The notes: generated by a model from the sequence alone, not told the origin. 64,000 nt of DNA from an uncultured Bacteroidia bacterium (GCA_902802535.1 CADCML010000001.1:1-64000), one strand, 5' to 3'; shown: positions 31,410-41,495, counted from the first letter of the stretch. Program-made: numbers and translations.

Positions 31410-32309
31410 TTATACCAAATGTGAAATCAATTCTTCCCGCTCGCCAGGGAGCATGTCGATGACGGGAATCTCCACCATCGTATAACAGCCAGGCTGCAAG
31501 CGCATCGTGGCGCGAGCCACGTTGACCAGCACCTGACCCGTCAAAGCGGGGTTATTGATACTCATGTTGAACTCCATGCGTTGGTTTTGGGTCTTGCCCG
31601 AAACGCCCTTGCGCACGAGATTCACGCCGTGGCCCATATCGCGGACGGCATCTACGCTGTCAACGGCAAACACATGGGTTTCGTCGTTAGCGAAATACGG
31701 GTCGGCCTTGATATCTTTGGTCACTTGGTCGAGTGTGGCTCCGTCTTCAAGCTCCACGTATACCATGCGGCGGTGGATGCCTTCGCCCAAAGGAATCGTC
31801 ACGGAAAGGGCGTTCTTCACGCCTTTCTTGGAGCGCACACAGACACTGTGTCCCATCGACATACCCGGGCCGAAATTGGTGTACGACAATCCTTTAGGAG
31901 CGAGGCTCTGCATCAAGGTGCGAACGATGGAATCCGAGCCTGGGTCCCAGCCGGCAGCGATGACGCTTACGGTTTTCGTTTCCTTATTAATAGGCATCAA
32001 CTCACGGCGGTAGTCCACGATGGAAGTGTGAATGTCAAACGAATCCACGGTGTTGATGCCCAAAGGCAGAATTTGTTTGGCATATTCTGGACAACTGCGC
32101 GTGGGACAGGCCAAAATGGCCACATCCACGTCTTTCAGTTCCTTAATATCCTTGACTACCTCGTATGGAGACAGTTCAATCGGTTTGTTTTCATTACCCT
32201 TACGACGGACAATGCCCGCCACTTCGAAATCGAGGGCGGCTTCAAGGGCTTCCAAAGCGAAGCGGCCCACATTGCCGTAACCTACTACGGCGGCTCTGAT
32301 TTTCTTCAT
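31410..32309 (-). CDS. ddh: Meso-diaminopimelate D-dehydrogenase
   Basis: 299 residues from the ATG at 32309. It interconverts meso-diaminopimelate with tetrahydrodipicolinate using NADPH, in lysine and peptidoglycan synthesis. The NADP motif VVGYGNVGR is at 8-16. Further family motifs are LACPTRSCPEYAKQILPLGI (split helix), NTVDSFDIHTSI, AAGWDPGSDSI and NFGPGMSMGHS. The upstream frame to 32381 lacks a good start. A -7-like box (TACTTTTG, minus strand, 32335-32328) lies about 20 bases upstream. Divergent from the first C25 peptidase gene. Confidence 0.93.
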   Translation of the reverse strand: MKKIRAAVVGYGNVGRFALEALEAALDFEVAGIVRRKGNENKPIELSPYEVVKDIKELKDVDVAILACPTRSCPEYAKQILPLGINTVDSFDIHTSIVDYRRELMPINKETKTVSVIAAGWDPGSDSIVRTLMQSLAPKGLSYTNFGPGMSMGHSVCVRSKKGVKNALSVTIPLGEGIHRRMVYVELEDGATLDQVTKDIKADPYFANDETHVFAVDSVDAVRDMGHGVNLVRKGVSGKTQNQRMEFNMSINNPALTGQVLVNVARATMRLQPGCYTMVEIPVIDMLPGEREELISHLV

Positions 32310-32366
32310 TTTTTCAAAATTAAAGGGCAAAAGTAGAAAAAAACGAAAGAATATGGCAGATTTTTT

Positions 32367-32374
32367 TATTTTTG
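32367..32374 (+). promoter_or_regulatory. Putative promoter element of the C25 peptidase pair
   Basis: TATTTTTG about 40 bases upstream of the ATG at 32417. No strong TTG partner is visible at the right distance, so confidence is limited. Confidence 0.35.
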
Positions 32375-32416
32375 CACCCAAATTTAATCATTGTATACCA
32401 AATCTAATCATTGTAC

Positions 32417-35400
32417 ATGAAAAAGCTACACCTATTCTTAGTATTGTTGGCCGCCACTCTGTTTGCGCAGGCTCAAACCATCGAACAAGTCTATCACTAC
32501 AATCAGCCTGTCGTCAGCGAGTGCGACGGCTACCAGCAAATCAGTTTCCAAGGCTGTCTGCCCATTGGTCAAGTGGGCGAACCCACCCTGCCCTGGCAAA
32601 GCGTCAGTCTGATGCTACCCCAAGGTCAGGAAGCTGTTTCCGTCAACGTTGAATTTGCTGATTTTGTGGAACTTGAAGGTATTTTTAACCTTTATCCCTA
32701 TCAGCAACCTCGCCCTGTTTCCAACGAAGAAGAGATTCCTTTTGCGAAAGATGAGGACTTATACCGTTCGGAAACAGCCTATCCGAGCAGCAGCTTCAGC
32801 AGTGTGAACACACAGTATCTGAACGGCGTTGCCTTTGCCTTCAGCGGCTTCACGCCTGTGCAGTATGTGCCTGCTACGGGAAAAGTCAGCTATGCCAAGA
32901 CCGTTAAAGTCAGCATTGAGACCACCACGAGCCGCGACGACCACAGCCGCAAGCTCTGGCTCACGCCCGAAAACGAGGCTTCCATCAAGCGTTTGGCACA
33001 AAACCCCAACATTCTGAGCACTTACAATAAACGTGGTCGCGCCATTGGCGGTTACGACATGCTCGTCATCACCTCGGAGGAATGGATGCCGCGCTTCGAC
33101 GAATACCTTAACTTATACAACGACAAGGGAATACGCACCCGCATCGTTTCGTTGGAAGAGATTTATGCCGCTATGGACGGTCGTGACGAACAGGAACAGA
33201 TTCGTAACTACATCATCCAAGAATACGAGGAAAACGGCATTTTCATGGTCACCCTCGGCGGCGATGTGAGCATTGTGCCTTTCCGTTTCCTGTGGTGCTT
33301 TGCCCAAGAAGGCTACGAAGACCAACTGCCTTCCGACATGTATTATGCCTGCTTAGACGGTACCCTCAACGATGACAACGACGACCTTTGGGGTGAAGTC
33401 GGTGAAGACGACTTACTGCCCGAATTGGGCATTGGCCGCTTGCCGTTCAACAACGAAAACCAGTTTGAGAACATCATGCACAAAACCTTCAGCTACCTGC
33501 AAACTCCCGTTTTGGGCGAGTTCACATCACCCATCTTTGGTGCTGAACATCTTGGCGACGGCTACTATGGCAACAACGATTTGGAACGCCTCATCGGCAC
33601 CAACAGCGACTATGATTATACCACCACGGGCTACCCCGAAGACTACAGCTTCAAGCGCTATTATGCCACGCCACGACTCACCTGGAGCGGTGGAGATTTC
33701 AAGAGGCTAATCGGTACAGGCGGACAATACGTCCACCACGTGGGTCACGCCAACAGTGACTTTGTGGCCGGCTGGGAAGGCGCTTCGGTCAACAACGATT
33801 TCTTCTCGGGCAACGACGGCATCAACCACAACTACATGATCTTCCATTCCCACGGCTGCATCTGCGGCAACTTCCCTTCTGGCTGCATCCTTGAAAAGAT
33901 GGTCACCGTTAAGACGGGATTTGTGGTCACCACTGGCAATTCGCGCTATGGTTGGTATGTGCCGTGGGGCGATGGCATGGCTGCTCACATTCACCGCGAG
34001 TTTGTGGATGCCTACTGCAACGACCACATTGCCATTCTCGGCATGGCCTTGCGTGAGGCCAAGATTGCCACGGCACCTTGGGTTACGGCTTACGGCGAGG
34101 AAAACGGCTGCCTCCGTTGGAACATCTACTGCCTCAATGTGTTGGGCGACGGCGCACTCTATCCATGGTTTGAGGAGCCATTCAATCCCAATGTCACTTA
34201 CGAAACAGGCCTGAAAGTGGGCACTACCTCCACTATGGTTCATGTAGACCAATGCGGCACGCCCCTCAATAACTTCCGCGTCAGCCTATTTGACGGCGAA
34301 GACTTGATTGGCTTCAACATCACGGACGACAACGGCGATGCTGAACTGACTTTTAATCCCGCTTTGGACAAGGTTGGCGAATTGAAGCTCATCGTCACCG
34401 GACAAAGTGCTTGGCCGCAAATCCTTGAAGTCACTGGATTCAATAGCAACGAGCCTTACGTCTACGGCAACATCGTCGACATTGAAGGTGGTGCTTTGTA
34501 TGGTTCGCAACATGCCATCGCGACCGAATTATTCAACCTTGGTGATGTGGCCGCCCACAATGTACACGCCAGCATCACAACGGACAGCGAATACATCACA
34601 GTACACGAAAACAACTTCAACATCGACGAAATGGCACCCAACAGCTCGGAAACCTTCGAGCAAGGCGGTTTGATTGACATTGCGGACAACGTTCCCGACC
34701 AAACCATCTTCACGTTGAATCTGACCACCGTGTCCGACGAGGTGGATGAAATCACCACGCAAAGATCGTTCTTGGCCTTGGCTCCCAATCTTCAATTCGT
34801 CAATATTGAGTTGGAAGAAACCCAAGGCGACGGCAACAGTTTCGTTGACCCAGGCGAAGTGGCCACCTTGCAAATCAGCGGCAGGAACATGGGACACGCT
34901 TTGGCTCCTGAAACCTTTATGACCATTGATTACGAAGGTCAAGGACTACACATGAGCCAAACCTCCTTCCAAATTGGCGACGTCGATAGGGACGGCAACT
35001 TCACCGTCAACATCCTCATCAATACCGACGACGATATTATCAGCGGCACCACATACCATCTCAACCTTTGCCTCCACACAGGCGCATACGCCACCTATTA
35101 TGACTATTCCTTTGCCGTTGGCGTGGCTGTTGAAACCTTTGAAAGCGGCGACTTCAGCTTTTTGAGTTGGGAGCATTACGGCGACCAGCATTGGTTCATC
35201 ACCGATGACGATGCCCATACAGGTACTTTCAGTGCTCGTTCAGGTGCTATTGACGACGACGAAGTCACCAAACTCGTGGCCTTTGCTGAAATCGTCAACG
35301 ACGGTGAAATCAGCTTCTGGTTCAAGACCTCGACCCAATACCACAAAGACTATTTCGCCTTCTTCATTGACGGCAGAAAGATGGACTGGTGGTCAGGCGA

Positions 35401-35788
35401 AAACGACTGGACCTTTGCGCAATACACATTTGAAGGCGGCAGCCACGTCTTCGAATGGCTCTATGACAAGAGCAAAAGCGGGTCGGCTGGCAGTGACTGC
35501 GCCTGGATTGACGACATCACCTTCCCGCGCACATGTCTCGTCACAAAGATAGAAGAAGTCGTCCTTAAAAAGGAGAACATCATCTATCCCAACCCGAACA
35601 ACGGTAGCTTCACCATCGAGTTGTTTGAAGAGAGCGACATCAACATTTTCAACATGTTGGGACAAAATGTGATGAACTTCGACAAGGTAAACGGCACACA
35701 ACAGCTCCACGTAAGCGAAGCGGGCGTTTACTTTGTTCGCATCAGCAATGAAAATGGCATTGAAGTGAAGAAGGTTGTAGTAGAATAA
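32417..35788 (+). CDS. C25 (gingipain-like) cysteine peptidase, T9SS cargo
   Basis: 1123 residues from the ATG at 32417. Signal peptide about 1-19 (cleavage AQAQ). A pro-region (about 20-190) is followed by the C25 domain: YDMLVITSEEW, VTLGGDVSIVPFR, the catalytic His444 in VHHVGHAN and the nucleophile Cys481 in HSHGCICGNF. After the peptidase come beta-sandwich modules (about 600-1030, with LEETQGDGNSFVDPGEV typical of Bacteroidota surface modules, and a carbohydrate-binding-like MAM/CBM region with WIDDITFPR). The C-terminus is a T9SS sorting domain (IYPNPNNGSFTIEL, NIFNMLGQNV, AGVYFVRISNENG). Secreted peptidase; cleavage specificity cannot be read. First of a tandem pair. Confidence 0.93.
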   Translation: MKKLHLFLVLLAATLFAQAQTIEQVYHYNQPVVSECDGYQQISFQGCLPIGQVGEPTLPWQSVSLMLPQGQEAVSVNVEFADFVELEGIFNLYPYQQPRPVSNEEEIPFAKDEDLYRSETAYPSSSFSSVNTQYLNGVAFAFSGFTPVQYVPATGKVSYAKTVKVSIETTTSRDDHSRKLWLTPENEASIKRLAQNPNILSTYNKRGRAIGGYDMLVITSEEWMPRFDEYLNLYNDKGIRTRIVSLEEIYAAMDGRDEQEQIRNYIIQEYEENGIFMVTLGGDVSIVPFRFLWCFAQEGYEDQLPSDMYYACLDGTLNDDNDDLWGEVGEDDLLPELGIGRLPFNNENQFENIMHKTFSYLQTPVLGEFTSPIFGAEHLGDGYYGNNDLERLIGTNSDYDYTTTGYPEDYSFKRYYATPRLTWSGGDFKRLIGTGGQYVHHVGHANSDFVAGWEGASVNNDFFSGNDGINHNYMIFHSHGCICGNFPSGCILEKMVTVKTGFVVTTGNSRYGWYVPWGDGMAAHIHREFVDAYCNDHIAILGMALREAKIATAPWVTAYGEENGCLRWNIYCLNVLGDGALYPWFEEPFNPNVTYETGLKVGTTSTMVHVDQCGTPLNNFRVSLFDGEDLIGFNITDDNGDAELTFNPALDKVGELKLIVTGQSAWPQILEVTGFNSNEPYVYGNIVDIEGGALYGSQHAIATELFNLGDVAAHNVHASITTDSEYITVHENNFNIDEMAPNSSETFEQGGLIDIADNVPDQTIFTLNLTTVSDEVDEITTQRSFLALAPNLQFVNIELEETQGDGNSFVDPGEVATLQISGRNMGHALAPETFMTIDYEGQGLHMSQTSFQIGDVDRDGNFTVNILINTDDDIISGTTYHLNLCLHTGAYATYYDYSFAVGVAVETFESGDFSFLSWEHYGDQHWFITDDDAHTGTFSARSGAIDDDEVTKLVAFAEIVNDGEISFWFKTSTQYHKDYFAFFIDGRKMDWWSGENDWTFAQYTFEGGSHVFEWLYDKSKSGSAGSDCAWIDDITFPRTCLVTKIEEVVLKKENIIYPNPNNGSFTIELFEESDINIFNMLGQNVMNFDKVNGTQQLHVSEAGVYFVRISNENGIEVKKVVVE

Positions 35789-35821
35789 CGTATAAAAAGA
35801 AATGTCAATATCTCAAATACA

Positions 35822-38116
35822 ATGAAAAAAACAAGTTTATCCATTCTTTTCTGCCTGACGGTCAGCCTGTTTGCTTCGGCACAGACCATCGAGAAAACCT
35901 ATTACTTCGGTCAGCCGAATGTCAACCGCATCCAAGGCTACGACCAAATCCAGTTTACCAACTGTATGCAGAGTGCCATTGCCGGGCAGCCCTCGCTGCC
36001 TTGGCAGAGCATTAGTCTAATGCTGCCTCAAGGTACAGAAGCCGCAGCCATCGAAGTGGAACTCTCTGATTTCCAAACAATGGAAGGCAGCTACAGCCTG
36101 TATCCCTACCAGTCGGCCCTCACCTACTCCGACCCTGTGCGCAAACAATTTGAAAAGGACGAATCACTCTATGCCTCAAAGAGTATCTATCCCGTACAAG
36201 CCTACGGACAACTCAGCACACACTTCTTGAATGGCATCGGATTTGCTTTCTCGGCCTTCACTCCCGTTCAGTACATTCCTAGAACGGGTCAAGTGAGATA
36301 CGCCACTAAAGCCATCGTCAGAATCACAACGACCGCTGCGAAATCTGACCAAACGCACAAATTGTGGCTCAACGGCGACAACGCCCAACGCGCCATGAGA
36401 CTTGCCCAAAATCCCGAAATGTTGCAGACATATAACACTAAAGGCCGTGCCATGGGTGGGTATGACCTGCTCGTTGTCACCAAGCAGCAGTATATCAATG
36501 CTTTCGATGAGTATGTCAAGTTTTACCAAACCCGTGGCCTCCGCATTCGTGTCATCGACCTTGAAACCATCACCAACACAACGGAGGGTCGCGACAACGC
36601 CGAGAAGCTGCGCAACTACATCATTAAGGAATACGAAGAAAACGGCATCATGATGGTGAACCTGGCCGGCGATGTGCCCAGCATCCCCTACCGCGGCTTC
36701 TATTGTTTTGCGGACAGCGGTGGTGGCTATGAGGACAGCGACATTCCCGCCGACCTTTATTATGCCGCCCTCGATGGCACTTGGAACGACGACAACGATA
36801 ACCGCTGGGGCGAGATTGGCGAAGACGACCTGCTGCCTGAAATTGGCATAGGCCGCATGTGCTTCAGCAACCAAAGCGAGCTCGACAATATGCTACACAA
36901 GGCCATGACCTATCAGAACGAACCTGTCCTCGGCGAATTCCACAAGATCATCATGGGGGGAGAGCACCTCTACGACAACCCAATGACCAACGGCAGCCAA
37001 TATCTTGAACTGCTCATCGGCACCCACGACGACAACGGCTATACCACCACGGGCATTCCTGAGGATTACGACTTCACCCGTCTCTACGAGGAAGAAGGCA
37101 ACTGGAGCGGCAACAACCTCCGCAATGCCATCAACCAAGGCACGCAATACGTCCATCACGACGGGCACGCCAACACCAACTATGTGGCCGGCTGGACCAA
37201 CTGGGACATCACTGACTACAATTTCAGCAGCGTTAACGGTGTGGACCACAACTATACTTTCTTCCACACTTCGGGCTGTATCTGCGGCGATTTCACCAGC
37301 GATTGCATCCTGGAACGCATGACCAAAATTGCCAATTTTGCCGTGGCCACATTCGGTAACTCGCGTTATGGCTGGTTCAACGAAGGCCAGACCGAAGGTC
37401 CCGCCATTCACCTCCACCGCGAAACGGAAGACGCTTACTATTATGACCGCATTCCTTACGGCGGCATGGCCTTGCGCGAAAGCAAGATTCAAACTGCACC
37501 TTGGGTCAACGCCCCTGGTCAGTTTGAAGAAGGTGCCCTGCGCTGGAACTTCTACGACCTCAACATGATGGGCGATGTGGCTGTCAGCCCTTGGCATGAC
37601 GAACCATTTACGCCTGAAGTACGATACCCGATGGAAATCGTCGAAGGCATGACCGAGATGGAAGTCCAGGTAGTTGACGGCAATGGTGATGGACTGAAGA
37701 ATTTCCGTTGCGCCCTTTTCAACGGTGAAGAAATGCTTGGAATCGGCTATACCGACGAAACCGGCTGGGCTGTCGTTGAGATAAACGACCCGATGGACTA
37801 CATCGCCGATTTGAATCTCATCGTCACGGGCTGCGATGCCTGGCCAACAATGTTTACCATGAATTTAGAGTCCACTGATGAAAACATAGTAGGCAACGTG
37901 AACATCTATCCCAACCCGAACAAGGGACGATTCACCATCAGCCTGCCCGAAGAAAGCTGCGAGATTATGATTTATAACAGTCTCGGCCAAGAATTGCATC
38001 ACAGCCAAGCCCAAGGCCTCACCAACCTGAACTTGGAAAGCTTGAACAACGGTGTGTACTTCGTCACTGTGAAGTCAGAAAAGACAATCAGCACCTTGAA
38101 GTTTGTGAAGGAATAA
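35822..38116 (+). CDS. C25 (gingipain-like) cysteine peptidase, T9SS cargo, paralogue
   Basis: 764 residues, 33 bases after the first C25 gene. Signal peptide about 1-21 (LFASAQ). Pro-region and peptidase domain align with the first copy: LPWQSISLMLPQG, YDLLVVTKQQ, catalytic His449 in VHHDGHAN, nucleophile Cys486 in TSGCICGDF. It lacks the long middle beta modules and goes almost directly to a T9SS sorting domain (IYPNPNKGRFTISL, MIYNSLGQELHH, NNGVYFVTVKSE). A tandem duplication followed by loss or gain of accessory domains is likely. Transcription ends at the hairpin at 38144-38178. Confidence 0.93.
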   Translation: MKKTSLSILFCLTVSLFASAQTIEKTYYFGQPNVNRIQGYDQIQFTNCMQSAIAGQPSLPWQSISLMLPQGTEAAAIEVELSDFQTMEGSYSLYPYQSALTYSDPVRKQFEKDESLYASKSIYPVQAYGQLSTHFLNGIGFAFSAFTPVQYIPRTGQVRYATKAIVRITTTAAKSDQTHKLWLNGDNAQRAMRLAQNPEMLQTYNTKGRAMGGYDLLVVTKQQYINAFDEYVKFYQTRGLRIRVIDLETITNTTEGRDNAEKLRNYIIKEYEENGIMMVNLAGDVPSIPYRGFYCFADSGGGYEDSDIPADLYYAALDGTWNDDNDNRWGEIGEDDLLPEIGIGRMCFSNQSELDNMLHKAMTYQNEPVLGEFHKIIMGGEHLYDNPMTNGSQYLELLIGTHDDNGYTTTGIPEDYDFTRLYEEEGNWSGNNLRNAINQGTQYVHHDGHANTNYVAGWTNWDITDYNFSSVNGVDHNYTFFHTSGCICGDFTSDCILERMTKIANFAVATFGNSRYGWFNEGQTEGPAIHLHRETEDAYYYDRIPYGGMALRESKIQTAPWVNAPGQFEEGALRWNFYDLNMMGDVAVSPWHDEPFTPEVRYPMEIVEGMTEMEVQVVDGNGDGLKNFRCALFNGEEMLGIGYTDETGWAVVEINDPMDYIADLNLIVTGCDAWPTMFTMNLESTDENIVGNVNIYPNPNKGRFTISLPEESCEIMIYNSLGQELHHSQAQGLTNLNLESLNNGVYFVTVKSEKTISTLKFVKE

Positions 38117-38143
38117 CAGACTACGAAACATTAACGGACAAAA

Positions 38144-38178
38144 AAAATCCCGATGAGCAGATTGCCCATCGGGATTTT
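38144..38178. terminator. Rho-independent terminator, probably bidirectional
   Basis: Stem AAAATCCCGATG (38144-38155) and CATCGGGATTTT (38167-38178), 12 bp perfect, loop of 11 bases, with A-rich sequence on the left and T-rich sequence on the right. Lies between the convergent C25 and capsule operons. Confidence 0.9.
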
Positions 38179-38199
38179 CGTTTTCTCAAATGCTTGGAT

Positions 38200-38928
38200 T
38201 CAACTGACCAGCTTCTTATTGTTTTCAATCAGTTGTTCTATCCGTTCGATATTTTTACTGCTCAAACGAAGTTCTGGAAGGAAACGCTCGAAGTTACTCA
38301 ATCCATGCATATCGGAACCGATATAATCGTAAAAATCTTCTTTCAGCAAATAATTTGCCCTCGCAACGGTGGCCGGTCCATAAGCTCCAGCAAGCGACAA
38401 AAGATTCAATTGGAACTTGTATCTCTTATCTCTCCATCTGAAATAGACATCCCTATCTGCATACTCATAACGCTCGGGATGGGCAATGACAGGTTGAAAT
38501 TCGGCGCACATGATATCATAAATCATCTCTGAAATGCCATGCTCATACATCAAATATGAAGTTTCGCAAAGAACATGAGAACCCGCCTTGTCCAAAGTCA
38601 GGAAACCTTGCTTGAAATGCTCCATAAAACAGGCATCCAACATATACTCTGCAGCAAGATGCAACTCTATGCCACACACTTTCTCAGCCTCTTTCTTGTA
38701 GTCCTCAAACTTGGCAGTAATGCTAACACGGTCATTATCGGGATAGTCTTTCATGAAATGCGGCGTAAGCACCATTTTGGTCACACCTCGCTCTTCCAAC
38801 TTCTTCAAGGCATGAAGCGATTTCTCCACGGTTGGAAAACCATCGTCCACACCGGGAAGCAGGTGGCAATGCACATCGCACGCATCCTTGAAAAGATTCT
38901 CCGGCAGCTTTTTACGAAATTCGAACAT
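38200..38928 (-). CDS. CpsB/CapC-type tyrosine-protein phosphatase (PHP fold)
   Basis: 242 residues. PHP-domain metal ligands are visible: DVHCHLLPGVDDG (18-30), LTPHFMKDYP, AAEYMLD, and IAHPERYEY; the last ligands lie in IGSDMHGL. Dephosphorylates the Tyr-rich tail of the autokinase encoded 11 bases upstream, a cycle that controls capsule or exopolysaccharide assembly in other bacteria. Last gene of the polysaccharide locus. Confidence 0.92.
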   Translation of the reverse strand: MFEFRKKLPENLFKDACDVHCHLLPGVDDGFPTVEKSLHALKKLEERGVTKMVLTPHFMKDYPDNDRVSITAKFEDYKKEAEKVCGIELHLAAEYMLDACFMEHFKQGFLTLDKAGSHVLCETSYLMYEHGISEMIYDIMCAEFQPVIAHPERYEYADRDVYFRWRDKRYKFQLNLLSLAGAYGPATVARANYLLKEDFYDYIGSDMHGLSNFERFLPELRLSSKNIERIEQLIENNKKLVS

Positions 38929-38939
38929 AACTCATCTGA

Positions 38940-41495
38940 TTATTCCTTACCATCGTCGTTCATCTTGGTAATGGAACGCTTACTTGAATGATGATGGTGA
39001 TGATGATGCTTACGGAAAATACGCTGATACCATTTCTTTTTCTTCTTCTTGCCCTCTTCTTCATTTCCATAACCGTAGCCGTAACCGTAGCCATAACCGT
39101 AGCCATAACCGTAGCCGTAACCGTAGCCATAACCGTAGCCATAACCGTAATAACCGTAGCCACGTGTCTTCTTGCTCACACCATTCAGGATAACACAAAT
39201 GTTAGGATATTTCTTTTCCTTGTAGAACTTATCCACATCGAAGAGCAAACGCTTGTCGGTCTTACCAGCTCTCAGCACCATGATGGTGGTATCTGCCACA
39301 CGCTTCACAATATCAGAGTCGGCCACCATACCCACAGGCACGTTGTCCAAGAAGATGTATTCATAACGTTTGCGCAATTCTGCAATCAAATCTTCCAAAC
39401 GTGTGCTCATCAGCAACTCAGCGGGGTTAGGCGGAACAGGGCCCGAGAAAATAATGTCGAGACCCGGATTGTTGACGTCAGTATGGATGATGTCGTCAAT
39501 GGAATCGGTCTTGCCCGAAAGGTAGTTGGAAATACCAGCCTTGGTGGCGACGTTAAACACCTTAAACAAGGTACCTTTACGAATATCCAAGTCAACAATA
39601 ATCGTCTTTCTCTTTGCCAGAGCGAAGCTGGTGGCCAAGTTAGTAGAAATGAATGTTTTACCAGAGGAAACCATGAATGAAGTGAACATGATGACATGCG
39701 CACCATTCTTCCTATCCTTCATATATTCCAAACTGGAACGTATGAGACGGAAGGACTCTGATAGCGAATCTCGACCATTCTCTCGAACCATAATGGCATG
39801 TCCAGCTGCTTCTTTCTCAAAAGGCACATCTCCAAGGAAAGGAATATTGGAAGTTTTCTGTACATCTACTCTATCGTGAATCGTAGTATCCAGCAGATTC
39901 CTCAACACCAAAACTACAATCGGGATAGCAATACCAATAAGGATACCAATTATCGTCGATCTTCTTTCGTCAGGTGCAATAGGATTATTGTTGGGATAGG
40001 CATAATCAATCACCTTACCCGTGGATTCCAGTTGGGGGCTGGTCATCAACAACTCCTCACGTTTGGTCAACAATTGCAGATAAAGGGCCTCCTTGATGCC
40101 TTGCATGCGTTCAACCGAACCAAGTTCCAATTGGGCTACAGGAACGCTTTGGATTTGTGAATTGGCAATATTGCGGTCATGATTAGCGGCCTCAATGCGA
40201 TCCTCTAAGCCACGAAGATTGGTTTCAAGCACTGTAATAATACTAGCATGAAGACTCACTTGTTCTTCCATCATGTTTTGCGCCACAGGATTATTAATAG
40301 TACCGTCAGACTTGTATTTTTCAATTTTGACCAAATTGTCATTGTATTTCTTGATGATTGAAGAAGCCTCCGCCGAAACATTGACCACGCCTATCGGTAT
40401 GATTTGGTTTGTATTATTCTTGGTAAATTCGAGCAAATAACGTACCATATCAGCTTGAGCATCAAGTTTTTTGGCTTCTTCAGTCAATGCTGCACTGGCA
40501 GCCACGTATGCTTGACCATAGCTCTTTGTATCAATGATATTATGGCTACGTTTGAAATTGACTGACACCTGTTCATACTCATGAATGTCATTCATCAAAT
40601 ATTCAATTCGGTCGTTGATAAACTTTTCCGTATAGTCGAGCACACGTTGCTGGTCATCAATGGATTCTTGATTATATGCATCCATGAGGGCATTGAGCAC
40701 ATCAGCTGCACGCAAAGGGGAAGTATCAGTCAAAGTAAGCTGTAAAATGGCATTTTTTTCACTATCTCTTCTAACACCTACCCGTCCACGATAAGATGAA
40801 GCCACTGAAGAAACTGGGCGATGGCTGACCGTGACTGCCACATCATAAAAATCTCCATATCGCCAAGTGGGCTTTACTACAATCCTACCTATCGGTGTAA
40901 TTACCGTGTCATTCAAGTTCACTTTCATAGCTGGAATGTTACCTCCAAAATCTTCAAGGGACACATGGTTCTTATCAATCGGTTTCACACTAAATGAAGC
41001 GCTTGCTTGTTCATCCATATCAGGAAAGACAACCTCGACCGGTGATTCTTTATAAAGATCCCTATTGCGTCTCGAAACCTTGGTTTTGTATGAATAGGCA
41101 ACATTGAGGTTCAGATTGCGTACCATGCTTTCCATGTTCGTCTTCGATTTCAATATCATAATCTCATTGTTCACTGAACTGATAATGGGACCTCCAGTAA
41201 TGCCGCTCAATGCAGCAGACCCACGAAACGACTCCGAACCACTACCAGCTAAACTAGACTTAATTAATATGGTGGAAGAACTGGAATAAATCCTATCCTG
41301 CTTCCTGACCTGATAGTAAGCCACAAGACCTCCAATCAGGCCAAAGATAATAAACCAATGCAGGTTGCGCAACACAAGAAAGACCAAATCCTTGAACTTA
41401 AAGCCACTATTGGAACTTTCGTCGAAAAACGAATTGATGTCTTCAGGCTTCTTGTTCGTGATATCAATGTTGGTGTTATTGGTGTTAGTAGACAT
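38940..41495 (-). CDS. wzc: Polysaccharide chain-length/tyrosine autokinase (Wzc-like)
   Basis: 851 residues. Wzz domain with two membrane helices (about 35-55 and about 520-540), a periplasmic coiled-coil region with GNVR-type segment, and a C-terminal BY-kinase: Walker A SSGKTF (611-616), Walker A' IIVDLDIRKG (about 634-643), Walker B YIFLDNVPVG (about 715-724). The tail is unusual: Tyr-Gly dipeptides repeated about 13 times with about 15 tyrosines (780-811), then a lysine run and seven consecutive histidines (829-835). Autophosphorylated Tyr tails regulate polymer length and export. Works with Wza (41539-42339) and the phosphatase downstream. Confidence 0.93.
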   Translation of the reverse strand: MSTNTNNTNIDITNKKPEDINSFFDESSNSGFKFKDLVFLVLRNLHWFIIFGLIGGLVAYYQVRKQDRIYSSSSTILIKSSLAGSGSESFRGSAALSGITGGPIISSVNNEIMILKSKTNMESMVRNLNLNVAYSYKTKVSRRNRDLYKESPVEVVFPDMDEQASASFSVKPIDKNHVSLEDFGGNIPAMKVNLNDTVITPIGRIVVKPTWRYGDFYDVAVTVSHRPVSSVASSYRGRVGVRRDSEKNAILQLTLTDTSPLRAADVLNALMDAYNQESIDDQQRVLDYTEKFINDRIEYLMNDIHEYEQVSVNFKRSHNIIDTKSYGQAYVAASAALTEEAKKLDAQADMVRYLLEFTKNNTNQIIPIGVVNVSAEASSIIKKYNDNLVKIEKYKSDGTINNPVAQNMMEEQVSLHASIITVLETNLRGLEDRIEAANHDRNIANSQIQSVPVAQLELGSVERMQGIKEALYLQLLTKREELLMTSPQLESTGKVIDYAYPNNNPIAPDERRSTIIGILIGIAIPIVVLVLRNLLDTTIHDRVDVQKTSNIPFLGDVPFEKEAAGHAIMVRENGRDSLSESFRLIRSSLEYMKDRKNGAHVIMFTSFMVSSGKTFISTNLATSFALAKRKTIIVDLDIRKGTLFKVFNVATKAGISNYLSGKTDSIDDIIHTDVNNPGLDIIFSGPVPPNPAELLMSTRLEDLIAELRKRYEYIFLDNVPVGMVADSDIVKRVADTTIMVLRAGKTDKRLLFDVDKFYKEKKYPNICVILNGVSKKTRGYGYYGYGYGYGYGYGYGYGYGYGYGYGYGYGNEEEGKKKKKKWYQRIFRKHHHHHHHSSKRSITKMNDDGKE
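39069..39161. repeat. Tandem repeat encoding the Tyr-Gly tail of Wzc
   Basis: Near-perfect 12-bp units (RTAACCGTAGCC on the plus strand), seven or eight in a row. Two successive 36-bp blocks, 39069-39104 and 39105-39140, are identical. All units keep the reading frame, so gain or loss of a unit changes the tail by four residues. Confidence 0.92.

Noticed and set aside
31581..32336. 251-codon plus-strand frame opposite ddh
   Set aside because: Antisense shadow of a clearly conserved diaminopimelate dehydrogenase.
38984..39680. Plus-strand frames with regular repeats opposite the Wzc tail; possible CRISPR-like array
   Set aside because: The periodicity is a 12-bp in-frame coding repeat without spacers; the minus strand is the true Wzc reading frame.
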